Positions 1 to 7,683 are shown, counted from the first letter of the stretch. The stretch is 64,000 nt of DNA from Proteus penneri (GCF_003144535.1 NZ_PHFJ01000003.1:186001-250000), one strand, 5' to 3'. A program made the numbers and translations. Notes: generated by a model from the sequence alone, not told the origin.

Positions 1-125
1 GATTAAATCGGTAACTTCTGTGCAAACCATAAAAGACTTGGTGTTTTTCAAAAGCATTATGACAGATATGATTTTTTAAGAAAAAATGGGGATCACTTAA
101 TGTGTGGAGTGAAACACTTTTGTTA

Positions 126-275
126 CTAGAAGATGAGCAACACTTTATCTACATTCTTGAACTCTAAAATATGCTTAACATCTTCTTTTGTAGTGTTTTC
201 TACATTAAAAATTTGTTTAACAAATGATAAAAATTCAGCTTCCGTATAATCACTAATATTTTGCTTTTGACTCAT
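126..275 (-). pseudogene. Truncated colicin/pyocin immunity protein
   Basis: Reading the minus strand from the ATG at 273-275 gives a 49-residue peptide beginning MSQKQNISDYTEAEFLSFVK and ending at TAG (126-128). The ISDYTEAEFLxFVxxI motif is the N-terminal helix region of the DNase colicin / S-type pyocin immunity family (Im2/Im7/Im9 type, normally about 85 residues), which bind and block the nuclease domain of their cognate bacteriocin. The C-terminal half, with the nuclease-facing region, is missing, so it is probably not functional. No bacteriocin gene is visible beside it. The family match is strong for the short length; the reading as a decayed remnant is inference. Confidence 0.7.
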
Positions 276-381
276 TATTATTTCTCTCTATGAATATCAA
301 TGAGCCGCTTAGGATTGCTCAGAACCTGCATAAAGTCACCGTTTACGGACACTGCAATAGCTTTTTAAGCCCGAGCATGTT

Positions 382-414
382 AACGCCATCCCGATAACAA
401 ATCCCCATTCATAT
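382..414 (-). other. 33-nt scar of a phage holin gene
   Basis: The 33 bases here are identical to 34658-34690, inside the holin gene of prophage A, and no flanking homology remains. By comparison with prophage A they would encode part of the second transmembrane segment. I read this as a leftover of a related prophage lysis cassette. Confidence 0.65.
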
Positions 415-440
415 TACGAATAGACACCTTCAAGTCATAA

Positions 441-470
441 TTAAATACTACCAAATTAGATAGTATTTAA
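441..470. repeat. 10-bp perfect inverted repeat
   Basis: TTAAATACTA at 441-450 is perfectly complemented by TAGTATTTAA at 461-470 across a 10-nt spacer. It lies just beyond the 3' end of the decayed blc gene. It could be a weak terminator or a protein-binding site; there is no clear T-run on either side. Confidence 0.5.
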
Positions 471-490
471 ATTCAGCTATATACCTTTTG

Positions 491-1002
491 TTAAAATATT
501 ATGATCCTGCTACTATCAAATCCATATGATGTTGCAAAATTAATATATTCATTCAACAAATTTGATGGCATGGTCGGTGTACGTGATAAAATCCATAAAT
601 AATCTTTATCTGGCCCTACAACCAAAGAATATTGATAATTCTTATCCAATTTGATGATATTATATCCACCATAGAATGGACCAAAAAAAATGATACTTTT
701 AATGCACCTTTATTAGATGAATCAACAAAATAAGCCTTACCGATACTTTCTTTCCAGCGATGTTTATTTTGACTCCAACCTCGATTAATAACCTTAACAC
801 TACCATCATTTCGTAATGAATAATTTGCGGTAACTTTCGTTAAGCCTTTTTCAAAACGATTATCTATTCTAGCGACCTCATACCACTGCCCAAGATAACG
901 TGATAGATCAAAATTATTAACAGGCTCAATGTCACTCGGAGGAATAACATTGCATCCAGTAAGAATCAATGAGCTTAAAAAAGTGACAAAAGAACGTATC
1001 AT
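491..1002 (-). pseudogene. blc: Outer membrane lipocalin Blc, frameshifted
   Basis: Blc is a lipocalin lipoprotein of the outer membrane that binds lysophospholipids and fatty acids. The N-terminus has a lipoprotein signal ending in LTGC (Cys17), followed by the lipocalin motif RYLGQWYEVARIDNRFEKGL and Blc-like KAYF...ALKVSFF. In the opening frame the reading derails after SFF and stops at 616. One frame over, homology resumes at once with GPFYGGYNIIKLDKNYQYSL, then DKDYLWILSRTP, to a stop at 491-493. The break sits in a run of eight A at 683-690 (eight T in the sense strand), where six or nine would keep frame. This is either a true pseudogene, a phase-variable tract or a sequencing slip. 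Confidence 0.85.
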
Positions 1003-1026
1003 ATTTTCCTCCTATCAATAAGTTTA

Positions 1027-2049
1027 TTATAATCCATAACGTAATCTTAAGGATTGGGGATAAGGATGAAAATATCTCTGTTTACTCAAATAATTATCAG
1101 GATACTCTGATAGATAATAATTAATTAATGTTAAAGGTGCTAATAAAGGCTGTATTCCTTGACGATATTCTAAAATTAATTGACTTAATGCTTGTCGCTG
1201 ATTTGGTGTTAAATAGCGCTTAAAATACCCCTGTACATGCATAAGAACATTGGTATGATTACGTCGTGTTGCTTGGTGTTGTAATAATGTCATAAATCTA
1301 TTTCGATATTCATCAAAAAAAGCTTCCAATGAATGCCATTCTTTATTATTAGCAACAAAGCGACCTAACTCTCTATAAAGAGGTTGTGAATGAGCCAATA
1401 AGAGCAATTTATATCTTGTATGGAAATCGATTAAAGACTGACGAGTAAATGCGTTCATTCTCAATTCATTCAACTCATCCAGTGCAAATACACGTATAAC
1501 AAAATTTTCTCTTATATGAGGATCATTCAATCGTCCATCTTCTTCTACTGGTAACCAAGGCATCTTTTTTTTCAGATTTTCTGTAAAAATACCCGTCCCT
1601 GCCTTCCGATTACCATTACCAATAGGATCGTATACACGAACACGCTCTAATCCACAACTTGGTGATTTTGCACAAACAATATACCCACTAAACTGATTAA
1701 ATTTCTCTAAATACTCAACAGAATACCGATTCATCTTTTCAGTTAAATCACCTTCACTCCCGTTACTAAATTTTAATGCAATTTCTCCTGAATTTGATTT
1801 AACTAATCTTAGTGCGGGTCTTGGTGTAGGTAAACCAATAGCCATCTCAGGACAAGCCGATTGATATTCAAAATAATTAGATAATTCATCTACGGCAAGA
1901 TGAAAGCACTTATGACCACCATCAAATCTAACATTATTGCCTAATAAACAAGTGCTAATCCCTACAATAATTTTTTTACTAACAAATTTATTTTTGTGAA
2001 TATCTGTAACAGAGTTAAGCATTCTTACTACCTCATATGAAACATTCAT
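1027..2049 (-). CDS. ybgA: DUF523 + DUF1722 protein (YbgA/TudS-like)
   Basis: A 340-residue two-domain protein. Residues about 25-165 are a DUF523 domain with the conserved GISTCLLGNNVRFDGGHK start and Cys residues in TCLLG, SACPEM and SPSCG. In the related TudS thiouracil desulfidases such cysteines hold an Fe-S cluster, so the same role is likely here. The C-terminal part (about 190-330, ending NYLSKQRYFHPYPQSLRLRYGL) is DUF1722, as in E. coli YbgA. The substrate of this fused form is not known to me. The start at 2049 gives an N-terminal extension of about 25 residues before the domain; a later Met is possible. It lies 24 bases downstream of the blc start on the same strand. Confidence 0.85.
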   Translation of the reverse strand: MNVSYEVVRMLNSVTDIHKNKFVSKKIIVGISTCLLGNNVRFDGGHKCFHLAVDELSNYFEYQSACPEMAIGLPTPRPALRLVKSNSGEIALKFSNGSEGDLTEKMNRYSVEYLEKFNQFSGYIVCAKSPSCGLERVRVYDPIGNGNRKAGTGIFTENLKKKMPWLPVEEDGRLNDPHIRENFVIRVFALDELNELRMNAFTRQSLIDFHTRYKLLLLAHSQPLYRELGRFVANNKEWHSLEAFFDEYRNRFMTLLQHQATRRNHTNVLMHVQGYFKRYLTPNQRQALSQLILEYRQGIQPLLAPLTLINYYLSEYPDNYLSKQRYFHPYPQSLRLRYGL

Positions 2050-2092
2050 ATAATCTGATTATAGTAGATCATAACTGTATTCATATTAGTAA

Positions 2093-2344
2093 GATTAGAT
2101 ATCAGTGAATTAAAAATTAATTCTTATCGAAAAAAAATGAAACCTATTAATTTATTCCGTCAGTATTGTGGTACGAAAATATAAAAAGAGATAACCGCAT
2201 TAGATATCGCTGAAATAATCGATTCTGTCAAAGTATTAGGATATTCAAGAATGGCGCACTATTTATCAGCAAGCTAAAAATCCCCTTCCTTACCTGCAAT
2301 GTGGCATGTTATTGGCCTTAACCACAGGTCAACGGATCGGTGAT
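2093..2344 (+). pseudogene. Decayed phage integrase fragment
   Basis: This stretch is nearly identical to the internal part of the intact integrase at 49141-50274, matching 49438-49601 and then 49736-49838. A 143-bp internal deletion has joined two copies of AAGAATGGC, and a TTA-to-TAA change at 2182-2184 adds a nonsense codon. No start, no catalytic C-terminus and no icd tail follow. It is the third integrase trace in the window and shows an older insertion to the left of remnant C. Confidence 0.85.
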
Positions 2345-2527
2345 GATGGATTATTAGAAAAGGTATCTAGCTATGAGAGACGACAAAACAAACCCGAAGG
2401 CTTAAGTAGTTCTCCTGATGTTCGCTGTGTCGTTAGTCGGTATGGTCTGGCTGGGAGGTGCCATATTGTAAAATGCAAAAATGACGGAGAGGACTTTATT
2501 GAAGGTGAGTGTGTTAAGATTGATTAA
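2345..2527 (+). CDS. Unrecognised ORF fused to the integrase relic
   Basis: After the integrase match ends at GGTGAT (2344), the same frame continues for 60 codons to a TAA: DDGLLEKVSSYERRQ..., then SPDVRCVVSRYGLAGRCHIV and a C-terminal FIEGECVKID. Three cysteines are present and the composition is polar. I do not recognise a family. It is probably the 3' end of another gene brought in by deletion; there is no independent start codon with a ribosome site. Confidence 0.3.
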   Translation, partial: DGLLEKVSSYERRQNKPEGLSSSPDVRCVVSRYGLAGRCHIVKCKNDGEDFIEGECVKID

Positions 2528-2622
2528 CTTACTGATTTTTTCTAGATCGTCATTTGGAACAAAAAAACCTTCGTTAAGAGGCTTTTAAAGCGATACGAAT
2601 AAATATTATATACGTTTGTTCA

Positions 2623-2820
2623 TTACCACTTATCACGATAATCAAAAGCTACCTGATAATCGTATTTATTTAGTTCAATTTTATGTTTGATATATTTCTG
2701 TAGGTAAGGAACCCATGCGGAAATAACATCGAAGCTACCTGCATTTATGATATTTTCTGTCGGATTAACAGTCTGTTCAATAACCGTGTCGTCATCTCCC
2801 AGATCGACCGAATATTTTAG
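2623..2820 (-). pseudogene. C-terminal fragment of an unknown phage protein
   Basis: An open frame on the minus strand, bounded by TAA at 2821-2823 and TAA at 2623-2625, encodes ...ENIINAGSFDVISAWVPYLQ followed by KYIKHKIELNKYDYQ and ending DYRDKW. There is no plausible AUG start. It follows the 56-nt structured element of remnant C, the position held in prophage A by the 140-residue gene at 35977-36399, but the sequences do not match. I do not recognise the family. Confidence 0.3.
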
Positions 2821-2828
2821 TTATAGGA

Positions 2829-2884
2829 GCAGACACACAGCTCTTGTGTAAAGTGATTAGGGTATGATGAGTACTGTGGTCTGC
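2829..2884 (-). ncRNA. 56-nt structured leader element, copy C
   Basis: GCAGAC (2829-2834) pairs with GTCTGC (2879-2884); after a one-base bulge at 2835, CACAG (2836-2840) pairs with CTGTG (2874-2878), giving an 11-bp stem over a 33-nt loop. Copy A at 36431-36486 has the same length and layout with one compensatory pair change (A-T here, C-G there). A conserved flank (CCTwATwAACTAAA..TCGGT on the minus strand) follows both. An alternative short hairpin (2835-2849) uses the same CACAG. The minus strand is preferred because in copy A it lies just upstream of a minus-strand gene. Function is unknown. Confidence 0.5.
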
Positions 2885-2930
2885 GTATTAGGAAAGGATA
2901 ATGCAAGTTATAAAATATACTATTATTCAA

Positions 2931-3332
2931 TTAGTTATCTTTTGTTGGTCCCATGCAACGACTATTATGACAACTAGCGAACCCTGCTATCGCTTTATTT
3001 GAATATACTCGAGTAAATTTGGGATGAGTCCAAACATTAGGTTGAACATATAACCTAAAGCTTTTACCTGTTGTGTAGTAATAATGTGCTTGCTGAAAAA
3101 AGTGCTCATAAGAAGAAGCCCAATCTGACTTATTAGATACAGCACAGGCGATAAATTGACCACTATGATTCATGGCCTTAACACAAAAATACCGACCATC
3201 TTCAATTTTGCCCGAATTAAAATCCGTTAACGTAACATTAGAATAATATTCAATATTATGACTTAATGTATCTGTGGCAAATGCCGCTGGTGTTAAGAAT
3301 AAAAAGGCAAAAAACAGGCTACGCATTAACAT
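2931..3332 (-). CDS. AB5 toxin B subunit, SubB/PltB/ArtB-like
   Basis: A secreted 133-residue protein with a signal peptide (cleavage likely after AFA, residue 19). The mature part follows the OB-fold B subunits of subtilase cytotoxin, typhoid toxin and ArtAB: a Gly-x-Ile-x5-Phe-Cys segment at GKIEDGRYFC, then ACAVSNKSDWA, HYYYTTGKSFRLYVQPNVWT and a C-terminal ASCHNSRCMGP. Cys50/63 and Cys121/126 fit the two family disulfides. Ser31 (YYSN) aligns by eye with the Ser that contacts sialic acid in SubB and PltB. In the family five copies bind host glycans and deliver an A subunit. No A subunit gene (subtilase, ADP-ribosyltransferase or CdtB) is visible nearby, so it is an orphan. It lies between lysis-side and Q-side sequences, the locus where Stx phages carry stx. 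Confidence 0.85.
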   Translation of the reverse strand: MLMRSLFFAFLFLTPAAFATDTLSHNIEYYSNVTLTDFNSGKIEDGRYFCVKAMNHSGQFIACAVSNKSDWASSYEHFFQQAHYYYTTGKSFRLYVQPNVWTHPKFTRVYSNKAIAGFASCHNSRCMGPTKDN

Positions 3333-3388
3333 ATCATTCCTTAAGAAAATAAAGATAAAAGGCCTCTAATCCAGAATAATATTGCTTA

Positions 3389-4048
3389 TTATTTTTTATT
3401 CTTCGCTGTGAACAAAGCTACAGTACCTTGTACATGTATAGAGATGTCATGAAATAAAGAGGAAAGCATTTCTTCCAAAGAGCCTACCGAATCAGAATAA
3501 TTACAAAAAATACCTTTTTTGTTATAAATAGACATTAATTTTTTACCAAAGAAATTATGTTTAACTCCCTGCCCTAAAATCGTTGCGCCATATAAAACCC
3601 CTTTTTCTGTCAGTAAATAACTTATATTTTCTATTGCTTTTTTCTTATCATCCATCGTTCCTGGTAAACAATGTAGTAAATAAAACAAGGAGATAGAATT
3701 ATAAGATCCATTTAATTTATTAGAAAAAGGCTGAAAAACATCATGCTGGAGGCAATTTATTAATTTATCATCAGATAAATACTTTTTAGTATGTTCCAGA
3801 CTGTGCAAATTAAGATCAGTCAATGAGATTTCTTTTATATAACTTATTGATTTTTTCAAATAAAATCCCGTTCCAACACCAATATCCATATGGCGATCAC
3901 CGAGATGATTTTTAAAATGTGGAATTAAATATTTATTCGTATCACACTGCCATGCATAGCTATTAGAAATATTAAGCACCCACCAATCATATAGCTTCAA
4001 TGACACTGGTGTATATACTTTAACTCCATCATGTGTATTTAATGTCAT
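3389..4048 (-). CDS. Class I SAM-dependent methyltransferase
   Basis: A 219-residue protein with a Rossmann SAM-binding motif at HMDIGVGTGFYLK (about residues 53-65), an acidic residue after strand 2 (SLTDLN), and a motif-IV-like NSISLFYLLHCLPG. The N-terminus (KVYTPVSLKLYDWWVL, then SNSYAWQC) is typical of a small-molecule methyltransferase group of unknown substrate. It sits 56 bases upstream of the toxin B subunit on the same strand, so the two may share a transcript. No substrate can be assigned from context; a role with the toxin gene is only guilt by position. Confidence 0.75.
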   Translation of the reverse strand: MTLNTHDGVKVYTPVSLKLYDWWVLNISNSYAWQCDTNKYLIPHFKNHLGDRHMDIGVGTGFYLKKSISYIKEISLTDLNLHSLEHTKKYLSDDKLINCLQHDVFQPFSNKLNGSYNSISLFYLLHCLPGTMDDKKKAIENISYLLTEKGVLYGATILGQGVKHNFFGKKLMSIYNKKGIFCNYSDSVGSLEEMLSSLFHDISIHVQGTVALFTAKNKK

Positions 4049-4269
4049 ACAATACCTATCATAAAATGATTATTTTATTTTTTATTTATTGTATGAATAG
4101 TTGAAAATACCGAATAATAAATCAGGAAATATCTTTAAAATATTATCTACTAACTAAATCACTTTCTTTATTTTCCTTCATTATAAAAATCTTTCATTAC
4201 TAGAGACTATCAATAATAACAATGACATATGATTTATTATTCTATTTTTCAAGTAAATCTCAGTAACAA

Positions 4270-4289
4270 TCAGTAACCATCACTTACCC
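4270..4289. repeat. Tandem 10-bp repeat upstream of ibrA
   Basis: AGTAACAATC is followed directly by AGTAACCATC, then a weaker third copy (ACTTACCC), 50-70 bases before the ibrA start. One helical turn of spacing suggests a regulator binding site; this is inference. Confidence 0.35.
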
Positions 4290-4339
4290 TTATAGTCTAA
4301 ATATGATTAAGTAATAATACTATTAACTAACTTATTCTG

Positions 4340-5575
4340 GTGATAGTTATGTCTTGCAAACACAAAATTCCTCTTGGAATAAATGTGCTAGATGCTACTC
4401 GAACACGAATTGAATGGTTGTTTGATACTTTTGAACAAATCTCTCTCTCCTTTTCTGGAGGTAAAGATTCTACTGTTCTGTTTCATCTTGTTGCTGCAGA
4501 AGCAAAAAAGCGGCATCGAAAACTCAATGTCATGTTTCTTGACTGGGAAGTGCAATATTCCGCTACCATTAACCATGTTGCAAAAATGAAATTTTTGTAT
4601 GAAGACTGTACGGAGCGATTTTACTGGATAGCATTACCTATAACGACGGAAAGCGGTATCTCACAATATGAACCGACTTGGACAGCTTGGGAACCAGGAA
4701 AAAAATGGGTAAGGCAACCGCCAGAAGACGCAATAATTGATCCAGACTTTTTCCCTTTTTATCATCCAAATATGATTTTTGAAGACTTCACACCTGCATT
4801 TAATCAGTGGATCACGGGAAATCATCGTAGTTCAGTTATTTTATTAGGGATCAGAGCCGATGAATCATTAAATCGCTTTATTGCTATCAATAACAACCAA
4901 AAACTACGTTATGCCGATGATATCCCATGGACAACGGCATCACCCGAAGGTTTTTATTATATGGCCTATCCTATTTATGACTGGCATGTAAAAGATATTT
5001 GGACATACATTTCACGTTTTAACCTACCCTATAATTCTATTTATGATCTAATGCACCAAGCTGGGGTTAGTTTAAGTCAAATGCGTATTTGTGAGCCATT
5101 TGGCCCTGAACAACGTAAAGGGCTATGGTTATACCATGTTTTAGAACCTGAGACGTGGAGTCTCGCCTGTGAACGAGTGAGTGGTGCTGATGCAGGTATG
5201 TTATACACTCACCCTCATAATAAATCAGGTTTTTTTGGGCAACGTAAAATTAGTAAACCAGCCCATCATACATGGAAATCTTACGCCCACTTTTTACTAG
5301 CGAGCTTACCGGAACAAACAGCCGAACATTACCGAAATAAAATCGCAGTTTACCTTCATTGGTATGTTGAGCGAGATTACCCAAATGGTATACCCGATGA
5401 ACAAGATGGTGATACTAGCAGTAAACAAATCCCGTCTTGGCGACGGATCTGTAAAACTATTTTACGTAATGATTTTTGGTGTAGAACATTAGCATTTAGT
5501 CCTACTAAATCACACTGTTATGACCGATATTGCAAACGGATACAGGAAAAACGTAAAAATTGGCAGTTGATTTAA
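4340..5575 (+). CDS. ibrA: IbrA-like PAPS reductase family protein
   Basis: A 411-residue protein with the PP-loop SFSGGKDS (residues 37-44) of the PAPS reductase / ATP sulfurylase-like nucleotide hydrolase fold and a downstream DUF3440-type region (PIYDWHVKDIWTYISRFNLPYN, split here by function: YDWxVKDIWxY). E. coli IbrA, with IbrB, switches on immunoglobulin-binding eib genes carried on prophages; the biochemistry is not settled. The same PP-loop fold is used by DndC in DNA phosphorothioation. ibrB follows 12 bases downstream, so the pair is an operon. It reads on the plus strand, opposite to the flanking toxin and hsp genes, as expected for an autonomous cargo unit. Confidence 0.85.
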   Translation: MIVMSCKHKIPLGINVLDATRTRIEWLFDTFEQISLSFSGGKDSTVLFHLVAAEAKKRHRKLNVMFLDWEVQYSATINHVAKMKFLYEDCTERFYWIALPITTESGISQYEPTWTAWEPGKKWVRQPPEDAIIDPDFFPFYHPNMIFEDFTPAFNQWITGNHRSSVILLGIRADESLNRFIAINNNQKLRYADDIPWTTASPEGFYYMAYPIYDWHVKDIWTYISRFNLPYNSIYDLMHQAGVSLSQMRICEPFGPEQRKGLWLYHVLEPETWSLACERVSGADAGMLYTHPHNKSGFFGQRKISKPAHHTWKSYAHFLLASLPEQTAEHYRNKIAVYLHWYVERDYPNGIPDEQDGDTSSKQIPSWRRICKTILRNDFWCRTLAFSPTKSHCYDRYCKRIQEKRKNWQLI

Positions 5576-5587
5576 CAAGAGGTAAAT

Positions 5588-6229
5588 ATGACTATTGAAA
5601 CAGTGTTTTCTTCGCTAAAAGATTATCTACTAAAACTAAATGATGAGCAAAAAATCGAAGCTATCAATAAAATCAAACTATTTGTTCATCAAATTAGTCC
5701 ATTCAAAAATGAACCTATAGACTGTGTTCTTTGGATAAAGCAAAATCAAGTCATAGCAAATGACTACAATCCTAATGTCATGTCTCCTACAGAAAAGAGA
5801 TTACTCAAAACCTCATTGATAAAAGACGGTTATACTCAACCCGTTGTTGTAGTATCTGCACCACAAAATAAAACTAAACAATTGCAATGGCAAATCGTTG
5901 ATGGCTATCATCGTTATTTATTAAGTAAAGAAAACGCCTTAAAAAAACGAATTAATAATTATTTACCAGTCACCATCCTTGATGTTAAAAACAACACAAT
6001 GTCAGATCAAATAGCAACAACTATTCGTCATAATCGAGCAAGAGGACAACATCAAGTAGCAGCTATGTCAGATATAGTTAGAGATCTATCCCGATTAGGA
6101 TGGAACGATAAACGGATTGGTGATGAACTAGGTATGTCACAAGATGAAGTATTACGCTTAAAACAAATCTGTGGGTTAGCTGAATTATTTTCAAAGCGCC
6201 TTTTCTCAGAGGCTTGGACAGTAAAATAA
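5588..6229 (+). CDS. ibrB: IbrB-like ParB-superfamily protein
   Basis: A 213-residue partner of IbrA. A ParB/Srx-like nuclease-fold region is seen at about residues 60-150 (VMSPTEKRLLKTSLIKDGYT, QPVVVV, IVDGYHRYLLSK, IRHNRARGQH), followed by a helix-turn-helix (IGDELGMSQDEVLRLKQICG). The DGxHR and RHNRARG motifs are those of ParB-like domains. It starts 12 bases after ibrA with AAGAGGT upstream of the ATG. Paired with IbrA it is a regulator or DNA-modifying unit; target genes are not visible here. Confidence 0.85.
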   Translation: MTIETVFSSLKDYLLKLNDEQKIEAINKIKLFVHQISPFKNEPIDCVLWIKQNQVIANDYNPNVMSPTEKRLLKTSLIKDGYTQPVVVVSAPQNKTKQLQWQIVDGYHRYLLSKENALKKRINNYLPVTILDVKNNTMSDQIATTIRHNRARGQHQVAAMSDIVRDLSRLGWNDKRIGDELGMSQDEVLRLKQICGLAELFSKRLFSEAWTVK

Positions 6230-6308
6230 GAAATAATTATTTTCTATCGATAAAACTAATCAACTCAAGTTTGAATTAATCCAATTTAAAACTCTTACAA
6301 AAACAATT

Positions 6309-6333
6309 AAGGCTACACATAATGTGTAGCCTT
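6309..6333. terminator. Bidirectional hairpin between ibrB and hsp20
   Basis: A perfect 12-bp inverted repeat with a single-base centre, AAGGCTACACAT / ATGTGTAGCCTT, between the convergent ibrB and hsp20 genes. The same hairpin with one mismatch is at 38997-39021 beside the second hsp20. Confidence 0.75.
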
Positions 6334-6359
6334 AATCTTATTCACATTATCTAACTCAA

Positions 6360-6818
6360 TTAGCTTTTATCTTTATTTTCTATCGCTATTGTTTGCCGTT
6401 TTTCTTCTTCAGGTAACTCATACTCAATAGCGATGGTCAGAAGCCCACTTGATAAATCGGCTTTTTCTATTTTAACATTTTTACCGAGGTCAAACTGCAA
6501 CGTAAATTGTCCTTGAGATATGCCTCGGTGGATCCATTTATCATTGTCTTCTTCTGATTTCTCTTCTTTTTTCCCTTCAATCAATAAACGACTTCCTTTC
6601 AATGAAACCGATAAGTCATTTTCTTGATATCCAGGCACACTTACTGTCAGTTCATAATGGTTATCATCAATCTGTTTCAGGTTATAAGTCTGTACTGGTG
6701 ATGCAATGGGCTTACTGCCTGTTAACTGACTAAACAGGCGATCTATCTGATCAAAACGGTTCGAAAGTAAGTTATCAGATAATGTTGGGAATAATGAAAA
6801 AGGTTTAATGTTAGGCAT
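6360..6818 (-). CDS. Small heat shock protein Hsp20 (IbpA/B-like), copy C
   Basis: A 152-residue alpha-crystallin-domain chaperone. The domain spans about residues 40-145: YNLKQIDDNHYELTVSVPGY, NDLSVSLKGSRLLIEGKK, then GxLxI at SSGLLTIAIEY, and a C-terminal I-x-I-like tail. Such proteins form oligomers that hold unfolding proteins for DnaK/ClpB. It is identical to the gene at 39048-39506 except at residue 42 (Val/Ile) and the last residue (Ser/Arg). It is part of a 1.3-kb block repeated in prophage A. Confidence 0.9.
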   Translation of the reverse strand: MPNIKPFSLFPTLSDNLLSNRFDQIDRLFSQLTGSKPIASPVQTYNLKQIDDNHYELTVSVPGYQENDLSVSLKGSRLLIEGKKEEKSEEDNDKWIHRGISQGQFTLQFDLGKNVKIEKADLSSGLLTIAIEYELPEEEKRQTIAIENKDKS

Positions 6819-6954
6819 ATAACTCCTCCTTCAGTATTTAGTGAATTATGGGTGGTATCTTATTTACCCAAAATATAAATATGAACGAGCGAAAGTTTTT
6901 CAAGCCCTAAAATCTAAATTTTTTATCTTTGACCAACATGGGATTGTAGATAGC

Positions 6955-6980
6955 AAAAAACCCCGCCGAAGCGAGGTTTT
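6955..6980 (-). terminator. Rho-independent terminator after the csp unit
   Basis: On the minus strand, CCTCGC-TTCG-GCGGGG is followed by six T. It ends the csp/zinc ribbon transcript before hsp20. The same structure is at 39643-39668. Confidence 0.8.
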
Positions 6981-7001
6981 GTATATTCAACTATTTAATG
7001 C

Positions 7002-7139
7002 TTAACTCATTTGAGCTGTCATCACACTTTTGCAAAAGATACATTTTGCGCCGTGTGGATTGTTCACTGTGACATCAAATTGTGATGTTCTATATTGTGA
7101 ACCGCAACAAGGGCATTTAAAATAGAGGCGAATAGTAAT
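7002..7139 (-). CDS. Small zinc-ribbon protein, non-AUG start (YmcF/YnfQ-like), copy C
   Basis: Seven bases after the csp stop a frame opens that encodes 45 residues from an ATT codon: ITIRLYFKCPCCGSQYRTSQ, then FDVTVNNPHGAKCIFCKSVM, to TAA. The two Cys pairs (CPCCG and CIFC) form a zinc ribbon. E. coli has such proteins (YmcF, YnfQ) next to cold shock genes, and non-AUG starts have been reported for them; I rely on memory for that. There is no AUG between the csp stop and the first Cys pair, so the start must be non-AUG or the frame is read through translational coupling. The second copy at 39690-39830 keeps the frame while differing by a 3-nt indel, which supports coding. Confidence 0.7.
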   Translation of the reverse strand: MTIRLYFKCPCCGSQYRTSQFDVTVNNPHGAKCIFCKSVMTAQMS

Positions 7140-7146
7140 AGCGTCT

Positions 7147-7359
7147 TTAGAGAGCCACCACGTTGCCTGCTGCTGGACCTTTCATACCATTTTCCATGGT
7201 GAATGAAACTTGTTGGCCTTCAGCTAATGTTTTGAAGCTATCACTTTGGATTGCAGAGAAATGTACGAATACATCTTTGCTGCCATCAGCTGGAGTAATA
7301 AAACCAAAACCTTTACCTTCATCGAACCATTTTACTGTACCAGTCATTGTATTAGACAT
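7147..7359 (-). CDS. Cold shock protein, CspA family, copy C
   Basis: A 70-residue cold shock domain with both RNA-binding motifs, [12 protein letters not shown] (RNP1, KGFGFI) and DVFVHFSAI (RNP2). CspA-family proteins melt RNA secondary structure at low temperature. The protein is identical to that at 39838-40050. A long conserved 5' leader with a cold-box-like sequence precedes it. Confidence 0.95.
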   Translation of the reverse strand: MSNTMTGTVKWFDEGKGFGFITPADGSKDVFVHFSAIQSDSFKTLAEGQQVSFTMENGMKGPAAGNVVAL

Positions 7360-7566
7360 AGAATTTCCTTTAATTTATTTAATTTGCCATAAGGCATATG
7401 TGGTTTGTTTTGTATTTTTACTTATGGGAATTAATTAGAAGGAATTCACAATGAAGAGGTATCGAGGATAACGCTAAACGGGAACAACTTTAAACTTACT
7501 AACATAAATAGGTCTGTACTTCCAAACCAGTGACGCTATTAAGCCATAGAAAAATTCAGATAGCAA
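7360..7566 (-). promoter_or_regulatory. csp promoter and cold-shock 5' leader, copy C
   Basis: On the minus strand a TTGCTA (7561-7566) and TTAATA (7537-7542) box are 18 bases apart, giving a start near 7530 and a leader of about 170 nt, close to the length of the E. coli cspA leader. TGGAAGTACAGA at 7513-7524 resembles the cold box, sharing GTACAGA. The ribosome site is AAAGGAAA before the ATG. The block is almost unchanged in copy A up to 40280, which argues for function. Confidence 0.65.
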
Positions 7567-7683
7567 ACTTTATTTTTAGCGGTAAATCACCTGTGTGTAC
7601 TATCAAAAATAAAAGCTTAATAAAAAAGACCGCCTAGGCGATCTTTAAGAGATTTATAACAGATTAAGGCTGAACTTTCTTAT

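Noticed and set aside
4060..4085. Fur-like sequence upstream of the methyltransferase gene
   Set aside because: Only a loose match to ATnATTATC halves in AT-rich DNA; not distinguishable from background.
3389..4339. Possible A subunit of the AB5 toxin next to the B subunit
   Set aside because: The neighbouring gene is a SAM methyltransferase and the 290 bases beyond it hold no open frame; no subtilase, ART or CdtB motif is visible.
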